From positions 1 to 20,885 of IMG/VR virus record IMGVR_UViG_3300017724_000123: a stretch of 20,885 nucleotides of DNA. One strand, given 5' to 3'. The notes below the pieces were generated by a model. The model was not told where the DNA came from, searched no databases, and worked only from the letters and a program-made list of their open reading frames with translations. Both the position numbers and the translations under genes were made by a program. This document shows, piece after piece, positions 16,709-20,885 of this stretch (its first letter is position 1; every line of letters starts with the position of its first letter). Source of the DNA: a virus.

Positions 16709-17316
16709 TGGTCAGAAAGTATACAGACAAGGAACTACTTGATAGAGTTAAAAGCCTGGAGTCATTCAAAGGATATCCGAAAGGTCGCTGGATCATTGGA
16801 GTAAGATCAAAGGATGATTTGATCAATAAGTTTGATGATAAGTTCTACATATATGAGGGAACAAAGTTCATCGATGTAATGACTGGAACGACTCATCCTG
16901 GCCTAACAATTTTAAAAGGTGGATTTAAGAAGTTTAATTCTAAAGGATCGGCAATTCTTAAGTCAGATATGTGGTATCACAATGTCTGGATGTATGGACT
17001 ACATCGTGGCCGAATGCCTTCACTCAAACAACTGGGATCTCAAGTCATGGTGTACAGAGATGGAGACATGGATGGAAAGTCTGAAGAGCTCGGTAAGGCA
17101 TACATGGGATGGTATGGTATAAACTTTCACTCGAACACATATGACTTCAGTAAAAAGAATGTACAAGTACATAGAGAAGACATCAACTCATGGTCTGCTG
17201 GATGTCAAGTCGTAAACCAGAGATCGAAATACATCAAACTAATGAGATGGTTTGAGGATGCAAAAAATCGAGGATCTCAAAAATTTGTATCATATTGTTT
17301 AATTAAAGAATTTTAA
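16708..17316 (+). CDS. Putative endolysin with GINFH...SAGC signature (YkuD-like)
   Basis: This 202-residue protein lacks a signal peptide or membrane segment, so it would need the holin to reach the wall. Its C-terminal half contains GWYGINFHSNT (H141) and NSWSAGCQVV (C166). This spacing, a His then SxGC about 25 residues later, mirrors the L,D-transpeptidase (YkuD) catalytic motif, though the sequence is divergent. Similar proteins I recall from Bacteroidetes phages sit in lysis cassettes and carry YRDGD-like and SAGCQV motifs; here QVMVYRDGDMDG precedes the motif. Cleavage or remodelling of peptidoglycan peptides is the likely role, with H141 and C166 as the active-site pair. It abuts the next gene (TAAATG). 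Enzyme class is inferred; lysis context supports it. Confidence 0.65.
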   Translation: MVRKYTDKELLDRVKSLESFKGYPKGRWIIGVRSKDDLINKFDDKFYIYEGTKFIDVMTGTTHPGLTILKGGFKKFNSKGSAILKSDMWYHNVWMYGLHRGRMPSLKQLGSQVMVYRDGDMDGKSEELGKAYMGWYGINFHSNTYDFSKKNVQVHREDINSWSAGCQVVNQRSKYIKLMRWFEDAKNRGSQKFVSYCLIKEF

Positions 17317-18192
17317 ATGAAATTATCAAGATCGTCAAAGAACGTACATCAATTAGATATTGATGGAGACTCGTTACAACTCGCAGTCATAGGAGATATA
17401 CATTGGGACAATCCAAAATGTGACCGAGAGAAACTCAAGAAAGATCTTGATTATTGCCTTGAGAACAACATTCCAATTCTTGGAATCGGTGACTGGATGT
17501 GCATCATGCAAGGTCGAGGAGATCGCAGAGGAAACAAATCCGATGTAAGACCAGAACACAACAATGCAAGGTACTTCGATTCAATAGTAGAGACAATGGT
17601 CGAATACTTTTCACCATATGCTCATCTCATTCAAGTGGTCGGATACGGAAATCATGAGACTGCGATCATAAAATTCCAAGAGACAGACCTCTTGTCCAGA
17701 TTTGTCGATCTTATGAATTACAAGAACGGAAGCCAAATTCAACTTGGTGGTTATGGTGGCTGGTTTTGTGTTCGTATGAAGAGAAAAGGAAGCAACTCAA
17801 TAGCCAATTTTAAGATCAAGTATTTTCATGGATCTGGTGGAGGTGGGCCAGTGACTCAAGGAGCAATTAATTTGACAAGAGCATTGGGTAAAATGGAAGG
17901 AGCAGATGTTTATTGTATGGGACACATTCATGAAAACTCTTCCAGAGTAAATGTGAGAGAGACCTTGAGAAACTCGAAAACTGGATTCGAGATCGTACAT
18001 CAAGAGGTTCATATGATGGTCTGTGGATGCTATAAAGAGGAGTGGAATGGTGGTCATTCTGGTTGGCACGTTGAACGAGGTGCTGGAATAAAACCTATCG
18101 GAGCTCGTATTCTTAACCTAAAATTAGAGAGACAACAGAAGAATGGTAGAGATGCAATTCTTAAAAAAGTCGATTCTTACAGATTCCCATAA
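17317..18192 (+). CDS. Metallophosphoesterase (calcineurin-like)
   Basis: This 291-residue enzyme carries the metallophosphoesterase motifs in order: GDIH (D27, H29), GDW (D59), GNHE (N112, H113), a His in FHGSGGGG (H171), and GHIH (H203, H205). These ligate two metal ions in enzymes that hydrolyse phosphomono- or phosphodiesters (nucleotides, nucleic acids, proteins). The C-terminal part (QEVHMMVCGCYKEEW, SGWHVERGAGIKPIGARI) fits the substrate-facing edge of the fold. All metal ligands appear intact, so it should be active. It follows the endolysin with no gap (TAAATG) and is the last gene before the AT-rich intergenic region, so it is probably made late, with the structural and lysis genes. 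The substrate cannot be read from the sequence; a nuclease role would be one option for a phage. Confidence 0.88.
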   Translation: MKLSRSSKNVHQLDIDGDSLQLAVIGDIHWDNPKCDREKLKKDLDYCLENNIPILGIGDWMCIMQGRGDRRGNKSDVRPEHNNARYFDSIVETMVEYFSPYAHLIQVVGYGNHETAIIKFQETDLLSRFVDLMNYKNGSQIQLGGYGGWFCVRMKRKGSNSIANFKIKYFHGSGGGGPVTQGAINLTRALGKMEGADVYCMGHIHENSSRVNVRETLRNSKTGFEIVHQEVHMMVCGCYKEEWNGGHSGWHVERGAGIKPIGARILNLKLERQQKNGRDAILKKVDSYRFP

Positions 18193-18244
18193 AACGCATT
18201 TTAAAGCGATTTAAGACACTTTAGCACCTCTCTGGTATACTACT

Positions 18245-18262
18245 ATCAAAAATTAAAGTTAT
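18245..18262 (+). repeat. Direct repeat, copy 1
   Basis: ATCAAAAATTAAAGTTAT here and ATCAAATTAAAGTTAT at 18424-18439 are identical apart from two extra A bases. The second copy abuts the promoter-like -7 element, so an operator or iteron role is possible. Confidence 0.5.
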
Positions 18263-18283
18263 GAAGAAATCCTTTAAACATAA

Positions 18284-18365
18284 GGGATACAGAAGGGTTA
18301 ATCAAAAAACGTGATTAAAATCTAATCAAAACACATTTGTAAAAAAAATTTTGCCTCTGTATCCC
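18284..18365 (+). ncRNA. Nested inverted repeat, possible structured RNA
   Basis: GGGATACAGA (18284-18293) is the exact reverse complement of TCTGTATCCC (18356-18365); with one bulged A the stem extends by two G-C pairs (18295-18296 with 18354-18355). Inside, TTAATC (18298-18303) pairs with GATTAA (18313-18318). The 3' arm's CCC can instead pair in a local hairpin, TCCCA (18362-18366) with TGGGA (18374-18378), so two folds compete. Whether it is transcribed is unknown. Confidence 0.4.
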
Positions 18366-18416
18366 AGTGCTGGTGGGACTTTCAGAAAAAAGTTATATTT
18401 TTTTTGACTATTTATT

Positions 18417-18447
18417 AGGTTATATCAAATTAAAGTTATTATATTTG
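18417..18447 (+). promoter_or_regulatory. Putative Bacteroidetes-type promoter for the early genes
   Basis: TATATTTG at 18440-18447 matches the -7 consensus TAnnTTTG of Bacteroidetes. A clear -33 TTG is missing at the right distance; TTAGG near 18415-18419 is a weak substitute. Transcription would start near 18453, giving a leader of about 30 A-rich bases before the ATG at 18485. Confidence 0.5.
18424..18439 (+). repeat. Direct repeat, copy 2, next to promoter element
   Basis: ATCAAATTAAAGTTAT matches the copy at 18245-18262 except for two missing A bases. It lies immediately before the TATATTTG element, where a regulator binding would affect transcription. Confidence 0.5.
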
Positions 18448-18484
18448 TAGTGTCACTAACGACAACACAACAAAAAAAAATAAA

Positions 18485-18787
18485 ATGAAAAACACAAAAT
18501 TAACAATCGGAACAAAAGTAAGCTACAACAAAGTAAGTTTAAAGAACGGAGAGACTACAAGTCTTGAGTCAGTAGTAAAAGGTTTTTTAAGTTACGGATC
18601 ACTTCACTATGTATGCCTCGAGAACGGAGATAAAATGTTCAAAGAAGCATTGACTATTAAACAAGACAACTCGGATAGAATCAAACAACTTGAGGATAGA
18701 CTATTCAGACTAAGAGCAAACGGAAGACACCTTCAAAATAGTATCACTATCAACGCCACAGAAGAACTACTCAAAGAGTTAAGATAA
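18485..18787 (+). CDS. Unknown 100-residue early protein
   Basis: This is the first gene after the intergenic region. The N-terminal half is beta-rich (KLTIGTKVSYNKVSLKNGE, VVKGFLSYGSLHYVCLENGDKMFKEALT), possibly a small SH3-like barrel. The C-terminal 40 residues are a charged helix (SDRIKQLEDRLFRLRANGRHLQ). There is no membrane segment and I do not recognise the family. The start has the classic Bacteroidetes context, a long A-run (caacaaaaaaaaataaa) and no Shine-Dalgarno sequence, about 30 bases after the predicted transcription start. A strong hairpin follows the stop, so this gene may be transcribed in excess of those downstream. Confidence 0.75.
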   Translation: MKNTKLTIGTKVSYNKVSLKNGETTSLESVVKGFLSYGSLHYVCLENGDKMFKEALTIKQDNSDRIKQLEDRLFRLRANGRHLQNSITINATEELLKELR

Positions 18788-18800
18788 TAAGTAACACGAT

Positions 18801-18824
18801 AAAGGGAGGATCTCTCCTCCCTTT
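18801..18824 (+). terminator. Rho-independent terminator-like hairpin
   Basis: AAAGGGAGGA (18801-18810) pairs perfectly with TCCTCCCTTT (18815-18824) around a TCTC loop, a ten-pair GC-rich stem ending in TTTT. The T-run is short, so partial read-through into the next gene, 13 bases on, is likely. Confidence 0.75.
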
Positions 18825-18837
18825 TAAAATCAACACA

Positions 18838-19269
18838 ATGAAAAACCTATTTACAATCACAGAACTCGAAAGAGACACAACAGAAGAGATGATCACATTC
18901 ACTCTCGAAGTCAAAGACAAGCCAGGTTTGATTCAAGGTCAAATTAAGTACGAACTTAAAAAAGGTACAGAGACAGAGCTCAGTTCTTTTAGTGGCCTTA
19001 ATGACTCACATGGATACACAGATTTCACAACCTTTGACTTGATCCTTGATGCCGAGACTATGAAGTTCTATTGTGAGATCTTCGATCATTATCTGGGTAT
19101 CGACAGAATTATGAACAAAGCAATCAAGCAGACCATAATTGATGTATACTCATCACGACCAGACTTCAATGGATGGGATGCAGTTTGTCACGTTGATCAA
19201 GAGATATTCGATGCAGTCGATGACGCAGTCGGTGAAAACATTACAGACTTATTGGAGGGCGAATCATGA
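18838..19269 (+). CDS. Unknown 143-residue acidic protein
   Basis: The protein is acidic, with a beta-rich N-terminal half (FTITELERDTTEEMITFTLEVKD, LIQGQIKYELKKGTETEL) and a helical C-terminal half (FYCEIFDHYLGIDRIMNKAIKQTIIDVY, QEIFDAVDDAVGENITDLLEGE). There are no membrane segments or recognisable catalytic motifs. It starts 13 bases after the terminator-like hairpin and overlaps the next small gene as ATGA. Its N-terminus (a short beta start, then charged ER/EK and threonines) weakly recalls the 76-residue protein at 19424, which may hint at a shared fold, but the similarity is too slight to call. Acidic small early phage proteins often inhibit or mimic nucleic-acid binding partners; that is only a possibility here. 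Confidence 0.75.
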   Translation: MKNLFTITELERDTTEEMITFTLEVKDKPGLIQGQIKYELKKGTETELSSFSGLNDSHGYTDFTTFDLILDAETMKFYCEIFDHYLGIDRIMNKAIKQTIIDVYSSRPDFNGWDAVCHVDQEIFDAVDDAVGENITDLLEGES

Positions 19270-19421
19270 GAAACATATTCATCAAATACCCAAAGAGAAT
19301 TATCATGATCAGAGACAAGTGGATGAGGTCTTCCAGGCCCTCCACAGAAGTCATCAGATCATCATTCAATGTCGAGTTATATCTTGACTACTTAAACGCA
19401 ATAAACACACAAATCAAATAA
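19266..19421 (+). CDS. Short basic protein, 51 residues, unknown
   Basis: This short gene starts with ATG 19266 overlapping the upstream stop (ATGA) and ends with TAA at 19419-19421, three bases before the next ATG. The product is basic at the N-terminus (MRNIFIKYPKRIIMIRDKWMR) and ends in SSFNVELYLDYLNAINTQIK. Coupled start, tight fit between neighbours and absence of any other good frame in the gap support it; an overlapping 82-residue frame (19139-19387) fits worse because it runs mostly inside the previous gene. No function can be suggested. Confidence 0.6.
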   Translation: MRNIFIKYPKRIIMIRDKWMRSSRPSTEVIRSSFNVELYLDYLNAINTQIK

Positions 19422-19423
19422 TC

Positions 19424-19654
19424 ATGTTAAACGAAAAAACAATTTTTACCTTCATTGAAAAAACCGAGATAACATCAGATGGAAAGAAAACATTTTATTT
19501 TACTCAAATGCAGAAACCAGAAGATATGATTCCGATGATGGTCACTGGATCTCTATCATTCAAAAAAGAAGAGGCCGAAGAGATGTTCAATCTCATTGTA
19601 CAAAACAATGGTCAGATGGAAAGTCAGACGATTCTTAAAACAATAATTAAATAG
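19424..19654 (+). CDS. Unknown 76-residue protein
   Basis: This small protein has a beta-rich first half (KTIFTFIEKTEITSDGKKTFYFTQMQ), a Met-rich middle (EDMIPMMVTGSLSF) and a helical end (KEEAEEMFNLIVQNNGQME). It has no membrane segment. The start has a caaataatc leader without a Shine-Dalgarno sequence and follows the previous stop by two bases. I do not recognise it. The strand-strand-helix layout is common among small phage early proteins that bind host enzymes, but nothing specific is visible. Confidence 0.7.
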   Translation: MLNEKTIFTFIEKTEITSDGKKTFYFTQMQKPEDMIPMMVTGSLSFKKEEAEEMFNLIVQNNGQMESQTILKTIIK

Positions 19655-19656
19655 AT

Positions 19657-19881
19657 ATGAAAGTATTAGTACCAGTAACTAAATTTGTCGCAGTAGCGTG
19701 TATAATGCAAGAGTTTTATTTTAATAAAGGAATAATAAAAAAAATGAATATAAAGATATTTCGTGAAATGGTGTCAGCTTATATTTTTGCTTATGGAGAA
19801 TCTCATGTTCACGACCACCTAGACGATTATGACCAATATTATTGTCAAGCATTAGAGATAGTAAATAAATATTATAAATAA
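19657..19881 (+). CDS. Unknown 74-residue protein in an AT-rich cassette
   Basis: The product begins with a hydrophobic stretch (KVLVPVTKFVAVACIMQEFYF) too short and mixed to be a sure membrane anchor, followed by a helical part (NIKIFREMVSAYIFAYGE) and an acidic, His-containing segment (SHVHDHLDDYDQYYCQALEIV). Base composition is distinctly lower in G+C than the genes on both sides, and codons ending in A or T dominate. Its start is preceded by aaatagat, the same leader as the next gene. The two look like one imported unit. Function is unknown. Confidence 0.65.
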   Translation: MKVLVPVTKFVAVACIMQEFYFNKGIIKKMNIKIFREMVSAYIFAYGESHVHDHLDDYDQYYCQALEIVNKYYK

Positions 19882-19887
19882 ATAGAT

Positions 19888-20079
19888 ATGAGCAAAACAA
19901 GAAGAAGATATGTTGTTGAATTCACCAAAGCAGAATTAGAAGCATTAATTGATTTAGCCAATAATGGAAGAGAAACATTTTCACATGATAATAGTTTTAA
20001 CAATTTAGTAAATAAAGGCGATAAGGCAATTACCAAGTTAAACTATGCACAGTTAAACGGATTAAAAACACTTAAATAA
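19888..20079 (+). CDS. Unknown 63-residue basic protein in an AT-rich cassette
   Basis: This small protein starts SKTRRRYVVEFTKAELEALIDLA and continues NNGRETFSHDNSFNN and KAITKLNYAQLNG. The layout, a basic strand followed by a helix beginning FTKAELEALI, resembles small phage proteins of unknown role; it is not ribosomal protein S21 despite the basic start. It shares the aaatagat ATG leader and AT-rich codon use with the gene before it and follows it by six bases. Confidence 0.65.
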   Translation: MSKTRRRYVVEFTKAELEALIDLANNGRETFSHDNSFNNLVNKGDKAITKLNYAQLNGLKTLK

Positions 20080-20085
20080 AAGATT

Positions 20086-20346
20086 ATGAATCAGAACGAA
20101 ATAGAAGTACAAGGAGCAGATCTGTTGATCGGACAAAAAGGAGAGATCCTGGCTAATTTTAAAATCACTAAGGAGACCACAGATCATCTGTTTATCTTTA
20201 GACTTTGGATTGATGGACAAGTAATTAGAGAGACAAAATTGATCAACGACAATGGCCAGGCTGGAGATTTTTTTTCAGCAATCAAATACAAGATTCAAAA
20301 AAAAGAGCCATATTTGTTGTTCACTGATGCCGAAGTTGTTAATTGA
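20086..20346 (+). CDS. Unknown 86-residue protein
   Basis: This protein is mainly beta (EIEVQGADLLIGQKGEILANFKI, LFIFRLWIDGQVIRETKLI) with a helical stretch (GDFFSAIKYKIQKKEPY) and a final strand (LLFTDAEVV). Base composition returns to that of the main phage genes (GATC words and GCCAGG reappear). It has no recognisable motif. A 45-base AT-rich gap follows it before the next gene, with no convincing promoter. Confidence 0.7.
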   Translation: MNQNEIEVQGADLLIGQKGEILANFKITKETTDHLFIFRLWIDGQVIRETKLINDNGQAGDFFSAIKYKIQKKEPYLLFTDAEVVN

Positions 20347-20391
20347 CATCAGATATCAAAACCTATTTATACACCTTTAAAACGCTTAAAA

Positions 20392-20625
20392 ATGCCTAAT
20401 AAAGCAAACAAGAAACTGAACATCACTATCTTTTTTTGTGATCGGTTTGATCTTACAAACTTATTCTCAAGTATAGTCAAATCTGTACACAAAGGAACGC
20501 AACACAAATCTACTGAAGTCAATGGTTCTTATTATGAATACGACTTCGAATATGCACCAGATTACAAATATGAGGAGAAGGTGATCAATGGGAATGTTTG
20601 TTACACCTATAAGTCTAAGGTGTAA
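20392..20625 (+). CDS. Unknown 77-residue protein
   Basis: The product starts with a basic NKANKKLNITIFFC strand, then FDLTNLFSSIVKSVHKG, and a tyrosine-rich acidic stretch (VNGSYYEYDFEYAPDYKYEEK). No family is recognised. The start has an A-rich leader (acgcttaaaa). Its stop shares one base with the start of the replication protein gene (TAATG), so the two are probably translated together; this makes a DNA-replication accessory role conceivable but unproven. Confidence 0.65.
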   Translation: MPNKANKKLNITIFFCDRFDLTNLFSSIVKSVHKGTQHKSTEVNGSYYEYDFEYAPDYKYEEKVINGNVCYTYKSKV

Positions 20626-20885
20626 TGAATGGATGGATTAAGATTGACAGAGACATTACATCACACTGGATATTTCAAGACTCTTGGAAGTTTAGGAACT
20701 GGATCGATCTTCTCACGATGGTAAACTATCAAGACAAAAAGATTGAGCTTAATGGTCAAATATTTGTCTGTAAACGTGGCGAAACTTTGAGATCAATACA
20801 AACACTTGCAACCAGGTGGAGATGTTCAAAATCGAAGGCCAGGAGGTTTTTAAAGTTGTTACAAAGTGATCACATGATTGTTCTA
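20625..20885 (+). CDS. Replication initiator / DnaD-like replisome organizer, 3'-truncated
   Basis: ATG 20625 overlaps the upstream stop (TAATG) and the frame stays open to the window's end (87 codons). The visible part reads GWIKIDRDITSHWIFQD, FRNWIDLLTMVNYQDKKIEL, GQIFVCKRGETLRSIQTLATRW and CSKSKARRFLKLLQSDHMI. This is the N-terminal winged-helix pattern of phage replication proteins related to DnaD or replisome organizers: W(I)KIxRxI...HW, a beta wing ending in RGE, then helices in which the SIQTLATRW-CSKSKARRFL stretch forms the DNA-reading helix-turn-helix. In such phages the protein recruits the helicase loader or helicase to the phage origin. The family is well supported; the rest lies outside. 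Confidence 0.75.
   Translation, partial: MNGWIKIDRDITSHWIFQDSWKFRNWIDLLTMVNYQDKKIELNGQIFVCKRGETLRSIQTLATRWRCSKSKARRFLKLLQSDHMIVL

Larger units (their letters stand above)
18193..18484 (+). other. AT-rich intergenic region with inverted and direct repeats
   Basis: This 292-base stretch separates the late genes from the early or replication genes. It has nested inverted repeats (18284-18365), a hairpin at 18362-18378, a direct repeat (18245-18262 and 18424-18439), repeated TTAAAG words, poly-A and poly-T tracts and a promoter-like element near 18440. A 17-codon ATG frame (18261-18314, basic product) is present but unsupported. It could hold a regulatory RNA, operators or a replication origin. 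Confidence 0.6.

Noticed and set aside
18236-18241. TATACT as an E. coli-type -10 box
   Set aside because: No matching -35 element at the right distance, and this phylum uses TAnnTTTG instead.
19139-19387. 82-residue frame overlapping two early genes
   Set aside because: It lies mostly inside the 143-residue gene; the coupled 51-residue frame at 19266-19421 fits the junctions better.
19888-20079. Ribosomal protein bS21 homologue
   Set aside because: Only the basic start is similar; the rest lacks the S21 pattern.
1-20885. tRNA genes, CRISPR array, insertion sequence, integrase or diversity-generating retroelement
   Set aside because: No cloverleaf, repeat-spacer pattern, transposase, recombinase or reverse transcriptase motifs were found by reading.

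Overview
This window reads as part of a tailed-phage genome (free phage or prophage) from a member of the Bacteroidetes, most likely a flavobacterium. The reasons are AT-rich DNA, start codons preceded by A-rich leaders instead of Shine-Dalgarno sequences, a TAnnTTTG-type promoter element, a LamG protein beside the head genes, and several structural proteins that resemble families I know mainly from Bacteroidetes phages. Every supported gene lies on the + strand. Family names come from reading the translations; no database was searched.

Layout. (1) 1-990: the 3' end of a LamG (concanavalin A-like) surface protein and a small companion. (2) 987-5198: head and neck module, with an HK97-type prohead protease carrying an extra C-terminal domain, the HK97-fold major capsid protein, a highly charged small protein behind a perfect Shine-Dalgarno sequence, a head-tail connector-like protein with an inserted glycine-rich beta domain, and an unidentified neck candidate. 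Terminase and portal are expected upstream, outside the window. (3) 5223-16150: tail module, with a probable major tail protein ending in an Ig-like domain, two small neck or tail-assembly candidates, a TP901-type tape measure protein, and four distal tail or baseplate proteins. No tail sheath gene is seen, so a long non-contractile tail (siphovirus-like) is the best reading. (4) 16152-17316: lysis cassette, with a holin candidate, a small C-terminally anchored membrane protein and a cell-wall enzyme with a GINFH...SAGC signature. (5) 17317-18192: a metallophosphoesterase ending the late gene run. (6) 18193-18484: an AT-rich intergenic region with nested inverted repeats, a 16-18 bp direct repeat and a promoter-like element. 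(7) 18485-20885: a run of small uncharacterised genes leading into the start of a DnaD/replisome-organizer-like replication protein cut by the window edge.

How it works together. Genes are packed tightly with ATGA, TAATG or TAAATG junctions, so the head, tail and lysis genes are probably one or a few late transcripts with translational coupling. The early or replication genes start from their own promoter after 18440. A hairpin at 6152-6178 and a terminator-like hairpin at 18801-18824 may adjust expression inside these runs.

Most interesting points: the lone perfect Shine-Dalgarno site in front of the charged protein; the inserted beta domain in the connector; the structured 18193-18484 intergenic region; a hexamer (GCCAGG/CCTGGC) that seems several-fold over-represented in all reading frames and is always preceded by a purine; and an AT-rich two-gene cassette at 19657-20079. 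I do not see clear evidence of a complete new defence or mobile system; most of the window is a recognisable virion-assembly locus.
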